Positions 1 through 8,550 of a stretch of 64,000 bases of DNA are shown here, piece after piece (position 1 is the stretch's first letter; each line of letters opens with the position of its first letter). This DNA is from Listeria seeligeri serovar 1/2b str. SLCC3954. Its GTDB lineage: Bacteria > Bacillota > Bacilli > Lactobacillales > Listeriaceae. The DNA lies in the NCBI RefSeq assembly GCF_000027145.1, contig NC_013891.1:930001-994000 (forward strand), given 5' to 3'. A model generated the notes under the pieces. The model did no database searches. It was given only the letters and a program-made list of their open reading frames with translations, and had not been told where the DNA came from. Position numbers and translations under genes: made by a program.

Positions 1-1
1 T

Positions 2-544
2 GATCCAAGAACACAAATTATTAATGAGGAATACATTAAATCTCGTCATTTAGATGATAAAGCAAGTGTCGCGATTTTATTGCAATTGATTCACTTTATT
101 AATGATAAGAAGTTAGAATTACCACATACAACACATTTCTTAATTTCTAATAATGAAGAAATTGGTTATGGCGGTAACTCAAATATTCCGGCAGAAACAG
201 TGGAATATTTAGCGGTAGATATGGGTGCGCTTGGTGATGGACAAACATCAGACGAATATACAGTTTCGATTTGCGCGAAAGATGGTAGCGGCCCTTATCA
301 CTTAGGGCTACGGAAACACTTAGTTGAACTTGCTAAAAAGAATAATATTGATTATAAGTTAGATATTTATCCTTATTATGCATCTGATGCCAGTGCGGCA
401 ATCAATGCTGGAAATGATATCGTTCATGGTTTAATTGGCCCAGGAGTTGATGCGAGTCACGCTTATGAACGCACGCACCGGGATTCGCTTTATCATACAG
501 AAAAATTAGTTTACGCATATTTGTTTTCGAATATATTGAAATAG
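2..544 (+). CDS. M42 family metallopeptidase (glutamyl/deblocking aminopeptidase), 5' truncated by window edge
   Basis: The reading frame is open from base 2 to a TAG at 542-544, and the true start lies upstream of the window. The visible first residues include SRHLDDKASVA, the M42 signature whose Asp bridges the two catalytic metal ions. Later come SNNEEIGYGGN, with the Glu-Glu pair of the catalytic base and metal ligand, and a C-terminal GVDASHAYERTH with the last metal-binding His. These enzymes are cytosolic, large-oligomer, zinc- or cobalt-dependent aminopeptidases that trim peptides. Older annotations call them endoglucanases, which is misleading. About 180 of the usual 350 or so residues are present. 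The family is clear; the substrate is unknown. A GPx gene follows after 12 bases with its own Shine-Dalgarno, so the two are probably cotranscribed. Confidence 0.9.
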   Translation, partial: DPRTQIINEEYIKSRHLDDKASVAILLQLIHFINDKKLELPHTTHFLISNNEEIGYGGNSNIPAETVEYLAVDMGALGDGQTSDEYTVSICAKDGSGPYHLGLRKHLVELAKKNNIDYKLDIYPYYASDASAAINAGNDIVHGLIGPGVDASHAYERTHRDSLYHTEKLVYAYLFSNILK

Positions 545-556
545 GAGGAATAAATT

Positions 557-1033
557 ATGAATGTCCACGATTTTTCTGAAAAAGCAATGAATGGAAAAGA
601 TATATCGTTAAGTGATTATAAAGGTAAAGTGTTATTAATTGTTAACACTGCAAGTAAATGTGGCTTAACACCTCAGCTAGAAGGACTCGAGGAAATGTAC
701 AAAAAGCTTGGCGGGGACCATTTTGAAATTCTTGGTTTTCCGTGCAATCAATTTTTACGTCAAGATCCAGCTAGCGATGAGGAGATTTTGGAATTTTGTC
801 AAATGAATTATGGTGTGACCTTCCAAATGTTCTCTAAAATCAAAGTAAAAGGCAAAGACGCTACTCCACTATATAAGTATTTAACGGAACAAACTGGTGG
901 AAAGAAAGTAGAATGGAATTTTGCTAAGTTTTTAATTGATGAAAATGGTGAGGTTGTCGAACGTTTCCCATCAAAAATGAAACCAGAAGATTTTGAGGAC
1001 AAAGTAGAAGCGCTAGTTGCACAGGTAAAATAA
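557..1033 (+). CDS. Glutathione peroxidase family thiol peroxidase
   Basis: 158 residues, the normal length for bacterial GPx (BsaA type). The active-site motif NTASKCGLTPQ carries Cys where mammalian enzymes have selenocysteine. LGFPCNQF and WNFAKFL supply the rest of the catalytic tetrad (Gln, Trp, Asn). The second Cys, in FPCNQF, is the likely resolving residue, so a thioredoxin-dependent peroxide reductase is more likely than a true glutathione enzyme. This last point is inferred from the family. The start ATG follows AGGAGG at good spacing and directly trails the M42 peptidase. A strong terminator at 1041-1072 ends the transcript. Confidence 0.93.
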   Translation: MNVHDFSEKAMNGKDISLSDYKGKVLLIVNTASKCGLTPQLEGLEEMYKKLGGDHFEILGFPCNQFLRQDPASDEEILEFCQMNYGVTFQMFSKIKVKGKDATPLYKYLTEQTGGKKVEWNFAKFLIDENGEVVERFPSKMKPEDFEDKVEALVAQVK

Positions 1034-1040
1034 TATACAG

Positions 1041-1072
1041 AAACTCGGTAGTGTCATTATACCGAGTTTTTT
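1041..1072 (+). terminator. Rho-independent terminator after GPx
   Basis: A 10-bp inverted repeat (AAACTCGGTA / TACCGAGTTT) is followed by a run of T. Confidence 0.88.
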
Positions 1073-1100
1073 TGCATCTTAAGGGGGATTAATTGCAAGT

Positions 1101-1141
1101 TACAAATATTAGCTTGTAGTTTATGGTGGACTATTTATAAT
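1101..1141 (+). promoter_or_regulatory. Promoter of the LytTR-ABC operon with overlapping inverted repeat
   Basis: TTGTAG (1114-1119), a 16-bp spacer and a perfect TATAAT (1136-1141) make a SigA-type promoter. The inverted repeat TACAA-N8-TTGTA (1101-1118) overlaps the -35 and is a plausible autoregulatory site for the LytTR protein encoded just downstream. The regulatory role is inference. Confidence 0.6.
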
Positions 1142-1163
1142 GGAATAGAGAGGAGGAGACTAG

Positions 1164-1619
1164 ATGAAATTTCGTCTAAAACAAGACAGCGATATGGCGA
1201 CTGGTGAAGTAGAGATACATTGCCACCCAAGTGATATGGCAGAATTAAGCAATACTATTTCAAATTTAGAAGAAAAACAAGCGAAAATTTCTGTAAAAAA
1301 AGCTGCAGAAACATATTTACTCGAACAAACCCAGATTTTATATTTTGAAGCAGTGGAAAACAAAATTTTTGTTTACACAGAAAAAGAAATGTATGAAACT
1401 CATTGGAAATTATATGAACTAGAAGAAAGATTTAAAGAAAGCACTTTTTTTAGATGTTCTAAGTCAATGATTCTAAATATCGAATGGATTGAAAAAGTCT
1501 CCTCAGGTTTTAATGGCAGGTTTGAAGCGAAATTGATTAATGGAGAAAAAGTGATTATTTCCAGGCAATATGCTAAAGTCTTGAAACAAAAATTGCAGAT
1601 TGGAGGGAGAAAAAAATGA
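1164..1619 (+). CDS. LytTR-family DNA-binding transcriptional regulator
   Basis: 151 residues with no receiver domain. The C-terminal half (about residues 50-148) is a LytTR domain: KIFVYTEKEMYETHWKLYELEERF followed by FFRCSKSMILNIEWIEKV and a strand rich in basic residues. The N-terminal 45 residues match the short ferredoxin-like N-terminal region common in stand-alone LytTR proteins. Its stop overlaps the start of the next gene, a DUF3021 membrane protein, which is the standard partner that anchors or restrains such regulators. ABC transporter genes follow. It probably regulates its own operon. The start ATG has the Shine-Dalgarno GAGGAGG. Confidence 0.9.
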   Translation: MKFRLKQDSDMATGEVEIHCHPSDMAELSNTISNLEEKQAKISVKKAAETYLLEQTQILYFEAVENKIFVYTEKEMYETHWKLYELEERFKESTFFRCSKSMILNIEWIEKVSSGFNGRFEAKLINGEKVIISRQYAKVLKQKLQIGGRKK

Positions 1620-2044
1620 GAGAAAAGATAATTCGTTTTATTCAATCGGTATCGATTATTTTTACCGCTTCTATTATTACGATGAGTTTTTCTTATATTG
1701 CTTTTGGGAGAGCAGATAAAGTATCCACGCGAGATATTTTTGCTTTATTAATTTTTAGTATTATCGTTATTATTTTTCAAAAGCTACTTTTCAAAGAATC
1801 GGAGGAAAAGAAGCGCGCTTTTGATGTCCGGCTAATCATTCATTTTCTTTTTATTGAAGCTGCAATTTTAGGAATTGGTTGGATACTTGATTGGTATGAT
1901 TCTTTTATAAACTTTATTATTATTTTCGGATTTGTTGCTCTAACATTTCTCCTTATGCATCTTTTTTTCCATTTGCAAGATATGAAAGTAAGCAACGAAA
2001 TTAATCAAAAATTAGCAGAAATGCGCGAAAAGGAGAAAAAATGA
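1616..2044 (+). CDS. DUF3021 family membrane protein, LytTR partner
   Basis: 142 residues with four hydrophobic segments (about 10-32, 42-60, 72-92 and 100-122) and a charged C-terminal tail ending in MREKEKK. The size and four-helix layout, and its position overlapping a LytTR gene by 4 bases, fit DUF3021. In other Firmicutes such proteins are membrane-bound inhibitors of the neighbouring LytTR regulator. It overlaps the ABC ATPase start by 4 bases, so all four genes are translationally coupled. The inhibitor role is by analogy only. Confidence 0.8.
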   Translation: MREKIIRFIQSVSIIFTASIITMSFSYIAFGRADKVSTRDIFALLIFSIIVIIFQKLLFKESEEKKRAFDVRLIIHFLFIEAAILGIGWILDWYDSFINFIIIFGFVALTFLLMHLFFHLQDMKVSNEINQKLAEMREKEKK

Positions 2045-2952
2045 TAAAATTAACCAAGCTTGTTAAAAACTATGGAAAAGTGGAAGCAGTCAAAGGCATT
2101 AATTTAGAAGTCGAAAAAGGAGAATTATTTGCGTTTCTTGGTGAAAATGGCGCAGGGAAATCGACGACGATTAGTATGATTTGCACAGAAAGTGAACCGA
2201 CATCTGGTGAAATATTTATTGACGGTGAAAAATTAACTTTTAAAAATAAAAAAGCTTTCCGTCAAAAATTAGGCGTGGTTTTTCAAGATAATGTTTTGGA
2301 TGATTTATTAACGGTCAAAGAAAATTTATATAATCGAGCAAGTTTGTATGGAAAGACAAAAGCGGAAATTGCAGCGCGACTTGAGCTGGTTTCTTCTATT
2401 ATGGAAATTGATGATATTTTGGAGCGCCGTTTTGAGAAATTGTCTGGTGGACAGAAGCGCCGGGCGGAAATTGCTAGAGCGATTATGCATGAACCAGAAA
2501 TTTTACTCTTAGATGAACCAACAACAGGACTTGATCCGAAAACAAGAGTGAGTGTTTGGAAGATTATCAATTATTTACGGGAGCAATTTGGAATTACGGT
2601 TTTCTTAACGACGCATTACTTAGAAGAAGCGAAAGATGCTGATCAGCTGGCGGTTATTAGCAAAGGGAAAATCATTGCTCAAGGAACGCCATCGGAAATA
2701 AGAAGTCGTTTTTCAGTGGATAAAATTGTCTTTTATAATGTGGATTTCGCGAAACTTCAACCGATTATCGAACAAGTGGGTTTACCATTCCAAATCTCAA
2801 AAGGGAATATGCGAGTCGACATGAAAGATGAAAATATCGGAATTTTGGCTCTTTTAAACCAAACGAATGGATTATATGGTTCTTTTGAAGTAATTAAAGG
2901 CAATCTTGATGACGCATTTATCTCGATGATTAAGGAGGATTCCAATGATTAG
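2041..2952 (+). CDS. ABC transporter ATP-binding protein (exporter type)
   Basis: 303 residues. Walker A GENGAGKSTT (about 34-43), signature LSGGQKRRAEIARA (about 134-147) and Walker B ILLLDEPTTGLDP are all intact, followed by the switch His in LTTHYLEEA. The C-terminal 80 or so residues form the extra domain seen in drug/bacteriocin-type (DrrA/CcmA-like) ATPases. It pairs with the permease that starts 8 bases before its stop. The substrate is unknown. Linkage to LytTR/DUF3021 suggests an inducible efflux or bacteriocin-related export module. Confidence 0.92.
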   Translation: MIKLTKLVKNYGKVEAVKGINLEVEKGELFAFLGENGAGKSTTISMICTESEPTSGEIFIDGEKLTFKNKKAFRQKLGVVFQDNVLDDLLTVKENLYNRASLYGKTKAEIAARLELVSSIMEIDDILERRFEKLSGGQKRRAEIARAIMHEPEILLLDEPTTGLDPKTRVSVWKIINYLREQFGITVFLTTHYLEEAKDADQLAVISKGKIIAQGTPSEIRSRFSVDKIVFYNVDFAKLQPIIEQVGLPFQISKGNMRVDMKDENIGILALLNQTNGLYGSFEVIKGNLDDAFISMIKEDSND

Positions 2953-3799
2953 TCGTAATCTAAAATTATATTTTCGGGATCGTACCGCTGTTTTTATGTC
3001 AATGCTTACGGTATTAATTATTATTGGTTTATATGCTATTTTTCTAGGAAATAATATGGAGCAAATGTTTGAACAAGCAGCACAGAAAACAACAGGTATA
3101 ACTGAATTGGTCAATACTTGGGTAATTGCTGGTATTTTATCAATTACTCCTGTGACTGTCTCGTTAGCAGTATTTTCCATCAAAATTCACGATGAGGAAC
3201 AAAGTATTGCGAGAAGTTTTGCGATTACCCCTGCCTCTAGATGGCGAATTGTCCTTAGTTATATTGTTAGTGGCCTTGTTGCTTCTTTTCTGATTTCTCT
3301 TGTGGCTTTAGTTGTCGGTGAAGCATATATTTGGTTAACAGGAGGCGCAATTTTGCCTTTAGATAGTTGGCTAAGTTTAACTTGGATTATTTTAATTAAT
3401 GTTTTTTGTTGTAGCTGTATGATGTTTTTTATTGCTAGTTTGGTGAAAAAAGCGAGTGCCTTTAGCTCTGTTTCTACTATTGTTGGGACAGTTATTGGTT
3501 TCATTGCAGGGATTTATTTGCCAATTGGTTCACTACCAGCTGCTGTTCAAACTATTATGAAGTGTTTTCCGTTTACATACGGAGCATCAAGTATTCGCGA
3601 AATTATGACGAAAGAACCGCTCCAACAAGTTTTTGGAGGGAATAGTGAAGCGTTAAAAGCCACAAAAGAAATGATTGGCGTAACGATTTATTGGGGTGAT
3701 AAAACCGTAACAATGACGATGAGTTTACTATTTTTGATTGGGTTTGCACTTGTTTTTGGTATTTTATCAGTGATTATAATGAAACGACAAACAAAATAA
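2945..3799 (+). CDS. ABC transporter permease (ABC-2 type)
   Basis: 284 residues with six hydrophobic segments: one near 15-35, a cluster between 60 and 190, and one at the C-terminus (about 255-278). The large extracellular loop after the first segment (NNMEQMFEQAAQ) is typical of ABC-2 exporters. It overlaps the ATPase gene and ends the four-gene operon. I see no strong terminator before prfC, only 80 bases of AT-rich spacer with a promoter-like patch. Confidence 0.9.
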   Translation: MISRNLKLYFRDRTAVFMSMLTVLIIIGLYAIFLGNNMEQMFEQAAQKTTGITELVNTWVIAGILSITPVTVSLAVFSIKIHDEEQSIARSFAITPASRWRIVLSYIVSGLVASFLISLVALVVGEAYIWLTGGAILPLDSWLSLTWIILINVFCCSCMMFFIASLVKKASAFSSVSTIVGTVIGFIAGIYLPIGSLPAAVQTIMKCFPFTYGASSIREIMTKEPLQQVFGGNSEALKATKEMIGVTIYWGDKTVTMTMSLLFLIGFALVFGILSVIIMKRQTK

Positions 3800-3880
3800 T
3801 TTTTGGTTAAAAAAACAGCCGAAATCTTCCTAGTTATGCTATACTAATGGAATGTGAATGAATCTAGGAGGAAAATAACA

Positions 3881-5449
3881 ATGAGTCAAGATTTGCAAAA
3901 AGAAGTGGCTTCACGCAAAACGTTTGCGATTATTTCTCACCCGGATGCTGGGAAAACGACGATTACTGAACAATTATTACTGTTTGGTGGTGTTATTCGT
4001 TCAGCTGGGACGGTAAAGGGAAAGAAATCTGGCAAGTTTGCGACAAGTGACTGGATGGAAATAGAAAAGCAACGTGGGATTTCGGTAACGAGTTCTGTAA
4101 TGCAATTTGATTATAATGGTTCGAGAATTAATATTTTGGATACACCCGGTCACTCAGATTTCAGTGAAGATACGTACCGGACGCTTATGGCAGTGGATAG
4201 CGCAGTTATGGTTATTGATGCGGCAAAAGGTATCGAAGCTCAAACGTTAAAACTATTTAAAGTTTGTCGGATGCGCGGAATTCCTATTTTTACTTTTATC
4301 AATAAAATGGATCGTCAAGGGAAAATGCCGCTGGAACTACTTGCTGAGTTAGAAGAAGTTTTAGGGATTGAATCTTATCCAATGAACTGGCCAATTGGGA
4401 TGGGAAAAGAGCTTGCTGGGCTTTATGATCGCTATCACCGGGTGATTGAACAATATCGTTCAGAAGAAGAGGAACGTTTCTTACCACTTGGAGAAGATGG
4501 TGATTTAAAAGAACCGCATGCGATTCAGAAATCACTTTATTATGATCAAGCTTTGGAAGAAATTATGCTACTTGATGAAGCAGGAAATGATTTTAGTCGA
4601 GAACGTATTATTTCTGGAGAACAAACACCAGTATTTTTCGGAAGTGCGCTTACTAACTTTGGTGTCGAAACTTTTTTACGGACATTTGTTAATTTTGCAC
4701 CTTCGCCATCCAGCCATGAATCAAATGAAGGAGTAATTGAAGCAGATAATCCGAAGTTTTCTGGGTTTATTTTCAAAATCCAAGCAAATATGAATCCTGC
4801 TCACCGTGATCGTATTGCATTTATCCGTATTTGTTCTGGAGAATTCGAGCGTGGGATGAATGTTACGCTGACTCGAACTGGTAAAAGTATTAAACTAGCC
4901 AATTCCACACAGTTTATGGCCGATGATCGGGAAACCGTTAATCGTGCAGTTGCTGGTGATATTATCGGTTTGTATGATACTGGTAATTACCAAATCGGTG
5001 ATACGATTACGAATGGCAGCAAAAAATTAGAATTTGAGAAACTACCACAATTTACACCAGAATTATTTATGCGTGTTTATGCGAAAAATGTGATGAAGCA
5101 AAAGCATTTCCATAAAGGTGTCGAGCAACTCGTTCAAGAAGGAGCGATTCAGTTGTTCAAAACATGGCGCACGGAAGAATACATTATTGGAGCTGTTGGT
5201 CAGTTGCAATTTGAAGTATTCGAGCACCGAATGCGCGGCGAATATAATTCAGAAATTCGTATGGAACCAATTGGGAAGAAAATTGCTCGTTGGGTAAAAG
5301 AAGAAGATGCAGATGAGAAACTATCTACTGCTAGAAGCATGCTCGTAAAAGATCGCTTCGACCAGCCGCTATTCTTATTCGAGAATGAGTTTGCCATCAA
5401 TTGGTTCAATGATAAAAATCCAGATATTGAATTAACTTCCTTATTATAA
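3881..5449 (+). CDS. prfC: Peptide chain release factor 3
   Basis: Ribosome-associated GTPase that recycles RF1/RF2 after peptide release. GTP-binding motifs are present: SHPDAGKTT (G1), DTPGHSDF (G3) and INKMD (G4). Domains II and III follow, ending in ELTSLL. With the ATG at 3881 the protein is 522 residues, the normal RF3 length. An ATG 27 bases upstream in the same frame lacks a Shine-Dalgarno, while 3881 sits behind CTAGGAGGAAAATAAC, so I chose the later start. It is a single-gene transcript closed by a clear terminator. Confidence 0.97.
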   Translation: MSQDLQKEVASRKTFAIISHPDAGKTTITEQLLLFGGVIRSAGTVKGKKSGKFATSDWMEIEKQRGISVTSSVMQFDYNGSRINILDTPGHSDFSEDTYRTLMAVDSAVMVIDAAKGIEAQTLKLFKVCRMRGIPIFTFINKMDRQGKMPLELLAELEEVLGIESYPMNWPIGMGKELAGLYDRYHRVIEQYRSEEEERFLPLGEDGDLKEPHAIQKSLYYDQALEEIMLLDEAGNDFSRERIISGEQTPVFFGSALTNFGVETFLRTFVNFAPSPSSHESNEGVIEADNPKFSGFIFKIQANMNPAHRDRIAFIRICSGEFERGMNVTLTRTGKSIKLANSTQFMADDRETVNRAVAGDIIGLYDTGNYQIGDTITNGSKKLEFEKLPQFTPELFMRVYAKNVMKQKHFHKGVEQLVQEGAIQLFKTWRTEEYIIGAVGQLQFEVFEHRMRGEYNSEIRMEPIGKKIARWVKEEDADEKLSTARSMLVKDRFDQPLFLFENEFAINWFNDKNPDIELTSLL

Positions 5450-5455
5450 AAGTCG

Positions 5456-5493
5456 CAACCTATTTGTTTTTTTAGCAAATAGGTTGTTTTTTT
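5456..5493 (+). terminator. Rho-independent terminator after prfC
   Basis: An 11-bp perfect stem (CAACCTATTTG / CAAATAGGTTG) is followed by seven T. The next promoter begins immediately downstream. Confidence 0.92.
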
Positions 5494-5495
5494 GC

Positions 5496-5543
5496 TTGAC
5501 AATTTATTCAAACGCGCTATAATTAGTTAGAATTCTAATTAAT
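5496..5543 (+). promoter_or_regulatory. Promoter and operator O1 of the marR-MATE operon
   Basis: TTGACA (5496-5501), a 16-bp spacer and TATAAT (5518-5523) form a near-consensus SigA promoter. A palindrome centred on GAATTC (5522-5543, one mismatched pair) overlaps the -10 and start region. The same palindrome recurs at 5999-6018, so this is a strong candidate operator for the MarR protein encoded downstream. Confidence 0.82.
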
Positions 5544-5558
5544 AAAGGAGGCATACGC

Positions 5559-5984
5559 ATGAGAAGAGAGAAGACGATGGATACAATAATTCGTTCCATA
5601 ATGATTAAATCTAAGCGAAAAATGGATGCGAAAGTAGCACAATTTGGACTGACAGCACAACAAGCAAGAGTACTTGGATTTTTAAATGATAATGATACGA
5701 ATGAAATTATCCAAAAAGACCTTCAGAAAATCTTCCAAACACGCGGTGCCAGTATTACTAGTTTAATTCAAGGCTTGGAAAAGAAAAATTTGATTGTGCG
5801 CAAATCAAGTCTTCGTGACGGCCGTGAAAAAGTAGTTACATTAACAACAGAAGGGAAGCGAATTGTGGATGAATTTAATGCATTTTTTCCACGTGAAGAT
5901 GATAAAGCTAAAAAAATACTATCAGCAGATGAGTATAAAATACTGATTGAATTATTGAGTAAAATTGACGACAATACGGAATGA
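5559..5984 (+). CDS. MarR-family transcriptional regulator
   Basis: 141 residues with a winged helix-turn-helix: recognition region QKDLQKIFQTRGASITSLIQGLEKKNLI and wing SSLRDGREKVVTLT, both typical of MarR. Strong Shine-Dalgarno AAAGGAGG. It lies directly upstream of a MATE efflux gene and is flanked on both sides by the same palindrome, so it almost certainly represses its own operon and is released by a pump substrate. The ligand is unknown. Confidence 0.93.
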   Translation: MRREKTMDTIIRSIMIKSKRKMDAKVAQFGLTAQQARVLGFLNDNDTNEIIQKDLQKIFQTRGASITSLIQGLEKKNLIVRKSSLRDGREKVVTLTTEGKRIVDEFNAFFPREDDKAKKILSADEYKILIELLSKIDDNTE

Positions 5985-5998
5985 AAAATTTTAACTAT

Positions 5999-6018
5999 AT
6001 AGTTAGAATTCTAACTAT
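5999..6018 (+). promoter_or_regulatory. Second MarR-type operator O2 between regulator and pump
   Basis: The 20-bp perfect palindrome ATAGTTAGAATTCTAACTAT lies 18 bases before the MATE start codon. It shares the TTAGAATTCTAA core with O1. No convincing separate promoter is visible here. Confidence 0.75.
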
Positions 6019-6036
6019 TTTAAAGGAGGAACTAAA

Positions 6037-7398
6037 ATGAAACAAACAGATGAATTTTATTTAACAAAAGCGAGTATTCCAAAAGCGATAGCGCATTTAT
6101 CTATCCCAATGATGCTTGGAATGTCTGTAGGGGTTATTTATAATATTATTAATGCATTTTTTATCGGGATGCTACATGACACATCAATGCTAACTGCCGT
6201 CACACTAGGACTTCCGATGTTTACAGTTTTAATGGCGATTGGGAATATGTTTGGTGTTGGTGGTGGAACTTACATTTCTCGTTTACTTGGAAAAAAAGCC
6301 AATACAGAGGCAAAACGAGTTTCGGCATTTGTACTTTACGGTAGTTTGGCGCTTGGGATTGTTTGCGCTCTTGTACTCGGAATCATGATTAATCCAGTTA
6401 CGCACTTTCTTGGAGCAGACGCAGCGAGCTTTTTACACACTAAAAACTATACGTTAGCCTTATTAATTTGTAGTCCAGTGATTATCGCCAATTTTGCTTT
6501 AGAACAAGTCGTTCGGGCGGAAGGTGCATCCAAAATTTCGATGAATGGGATGTTGATTGGAACGTTAGTAAATTTGATTTTTGACCCACTACTAATTTTG
6601 TATTTTGATTTTAATGTTGTCGGGGCAGCTGTTTCAGTTGGCTTAGCTAGCGCATTTTCTCTTGTTTACTACGCTTTTTACTTAGAGAAAAAAAGTGCCT
6701 ACTTATCTATTCATTTTAAATGGTTTCAAGTAACTAAAGATATTATCAGTAATGTATTTAAAATTGGTGTTTCTGAGTTATTGTTGTCTTTATTCTTAAT
6801 AGTGACAACCTTAATATTGAACTACTATTCGATTGGTTATGGGGAAGGTGTTGTCGCTGGTTTTGGTGTCGCACTTCGGGTTGTGCAGTTACCTGAATTT
6901 ATCTGTATGGGACTTTACATGGGGATTATTCCACTGTTAGCTTATAATTATAGTGCTGGAAATATTGCTCGGTTTGAGAAGGCAATTCGCTTCACTGCTA
7001 TTTCGATTGGTGCGATTGTGTTAGTTATTTCCAGTTTGGTGTTCTTATTCCGTTTTCAAGTAATGCAGTTATTTACCGAAAGTCCAAGTGTAGTACTTCT
7101 TGGTGTGCATATTATGGTAGCAATGCTAATTTCTTCATTGTTTAGCGGATTTACTGGTCTGTTTACAAGTACATTTCAAGCGATTGGAAAAGCCATTCCC
7201 GCAACGATTATGTCGGTTTCGCAAGGGATTATTTTTATTCCTGTGATTATTTTAGGACAGCATTATTTTGGCTTAGTTGGCGTCATCTGGTCGCTAACTA
7301 CAACGGAAATTCTCACTTGTATTATCGGTGTGATACTTTTCACAATTTACAATGTAAAAATCGCTAGTAGCACAAAAGCAAAAGATTTAGCGGTTTGA
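6037..7398 (+). CDS. MATE family multidrug/Na+ efflux pump
   Basis: 453 residues with 12 predicted hydrophobic segments in two homologous halves, the standard MATE architecture. The early motif PMMLGMSVGVIYNIINAFFIG and the matching second-half pattern GVSELLLSLFLIVTTLILNYYSIGYGEG are recognisable. MATE pumps export cationic drugs using Na+ or H+ gradients at the cytoplasmic membrane. Expression is probably controlled by the adjacent MarR through operators O1 and O2. Shine-Dalgarno AAAGGAGG. The substrate is not predictable. Confidence 0.93.
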   Translation: MKQTDEFYLTKASIPKAIAHLSIPMMLGMSVGVIYNIINAFFIGMLHDTSMLTAVTLGLPMFTVLMAIGNMFGVGGGTYISRLLGKKANTEAKRVSAFVLYGSLALGIVCALVLGIMINPVTHFLGADAASFLHTKNYTLALLICSPVIIANFALEQVVRAEGASKISMNGMLIGTLVNLIFDPLLILYFDFNVVGAAVSVGLASAFSLVYYAFYLEKKSAYLSIHFKWFQVTKDIISNVFKIGVSELLLSLFLIVTTLILNYYSIGYGEGVVAGFGVALRVVQLPEFICMGLYMGIIPLLAYNYSAGNIARFEKAIRFTAISIGAIVLVISSLVFLFRFQVMQLFTESPSVVLLGVHIMVAMLISSLFSGFTGLFTSTFQAIGKAIPATIMSVSQGIIFIPVIILGQHYFGLVGVIWSLTTTEILTCIIGVILFTIYNVKIASSTKAKDLAV

Positions 7399-7419
7399 AA
7401 AGTTTGTGAGAAAATTTAG

Positions 7420-7449
7420 TTGACGAGTGCTTCTAAATTATGGTATTAT
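7420..7449 (+). promoter_or_regulatory. Promoter of the Mn riboswitch-terC transcript
   Basis: TTGACG (7420-7425), an 18-bp spacer and an extended -10, TGG-TATTAT (7441-7449). Confidence 0.7.
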
Positions 7450-7474
7450 TCTCTAGGTAATCATATATCGTTCT

Positions 7475-7620
7475 TTGACAAATGTCAGAGGGGAGTAGCG
7501 CTGATTAGCTTTTTAATCAGGATAAAGTCGTCATTACATGATAGAGATATCATCGGTTTTATCACATTTAATTTTAAATGTTAGCGAGACCTTTGCCTTT
7601 ATGGGCAGGTCTCGCTTTTT
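7475..7620 (+). ncRNA. yybP-ykoY (manganese) riboswitch with terminator expression platform
   Basis: The conserved GGGGAGUAGC element (7490-7499), a paired CUGAUUAG/CUUUUUAAUCAG arm, and a long perfect-stem terminator (GCGAGACC-UUUGCC / GGGCAGGUCUCGC then T run, 7584-7620) match the yybP-ykoY class. That class senses Mn(II) and typically precedes TerC or other Mn exporters, exactly the gene found 60 bases downstream. In known members, metal binding prevents terminator formation and turns the gene on. This was recognised by eye, not by covariance search. Confidence 0.87.
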
Positions 7621-7680
7621 TGTTTCTTTAAATTAGGAGATCTTTGACATTTTTTATAGAATAAAGGAGGAAATTTATTA

Positions 7681-8448
7681 GTGGATACAGCGATGATTTT
7701 AGAATACGGTTGGGTGTTACTTGTCCTAATCGGTCTTGAGGGGATACTTGCCGCAGATAACGCCGTGGTTATGGCAGTTATGGTAAAACATCTCCCTGAC
7801 AAACAACAGAAAAAAGCATTATTTTATGGGCTTATGGGGGCTTTTGTCTTCCGTTTTGGTGCATTATTCCTGATTTCCTTTTTGGCAAACGTTTGGCAAG
7901 TCCAAGCGCTTGGTGCCGCATATTTACTTTATATTGCTATTAGCCATATTTGGAAACATGCAAAGGGCAAAGATGGAGAAAAAGAAAAGAAAGAAAAATC
8001 GGGCTCTGGTTTTTGGATGACCGTTTTAAAAGTAGAAATTGCTGATATTGCTTTTGCGATTGATTCGATGCTTGCTGCTGTGGCGCTTGCAATCACTCTA
8101 CCAGAAACTGGCTGGGGTCACATTGGTGGAATCGACACTGGGCAATTCGCAATTATGTTCTTAGGTGGATTAGTCGGATTAATTATTATCCGTTTTGCCG
8201 CAACTCAATTTGTTAAATTACTGAAAAGCTATCCAAGTCTCGAAACAGCTGCATTTTTAATTGTTGGTTGGGTAGGCGTGAAGCTCGTGATTTACACATT
8301 AGCACATCCAAGTCTTGGAGTAATTCCACACAGTTTCCCTGAGTCAACGCTTTGGAAAATGATTTTCTGGGGAGTTATGATTCTGATTATCTTGTGGGGC
8401 TGGTTCGTGTCTTATCGGAGTAAGAAGAAAACAGAAACAACAAACTAA
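7681..8448 (+). CDS. TerC family integral membrane protein, putative Mn(II) exporter
   Basis: 255 residues with about seven hydrophobic segments and the two TerC signature Asp motifs, EGILAADNAVVMAVMVKHLP (about 20-40) and EIADIAFAIDSMLAA (about 119-133). The start is GTG behind AAAGGAGG. It sits behind a manganese riboswitch. Family members in Bacillus (YkoY/YceF type) export Mn(II), help metallate secreted enzymes and protect from Mn toxicity. The next gene is a close paralogue. A terminator separates the two, so only this copy is under direct riboswitch control. Confidence 0.92.
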   Translation: MDTAMILEYGWVLLVLIGLEGILAADNAVVMAVMVKHLPDKQQKKALFYGLMGAFVFRFGALFLISFLANVWQVQALGAAYLLYIAISHIWKHAKGKDGEKEKKEKSGSGFWMTVLKVEIADIAFAIDSMLAAVALAITLPETGWGHIGGIDTGQFAIMFLGGLVGLIIIRFAATQFVKLLKSYPSLETAAFLIVGWVGVKLVIYTLAHPSLGVIPHSFPESTLWKMIFWGVMILIILWGWFVSYRSKKKTETTN

Positions 8449-8457
8449 ATAACAATA

Positions 8458-8489
8458 AACCAGAAGTGCATATTTGTACTTCTGGTTTT
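8458..8489 (+). terminator. Rho-independent terminator after first terC
   Basis: The stem AACCAGAAGT / ACTTCTGGTT is followed by TT and a short T tract. Confidence 0.8.
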
Positions 8490-8550
8490 ACATACATCGA
8501 GATGCCGAAAACGCATTTTTATGATAGAGTAGAAGGATGGTGGATGAAAA

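Noticed and set aside
2872-3183. 103-codon minus-strand frame across the ABC permease
   Set aside because: Mirror of a membrane protein coding sequence; no ribosome site or family similarity.
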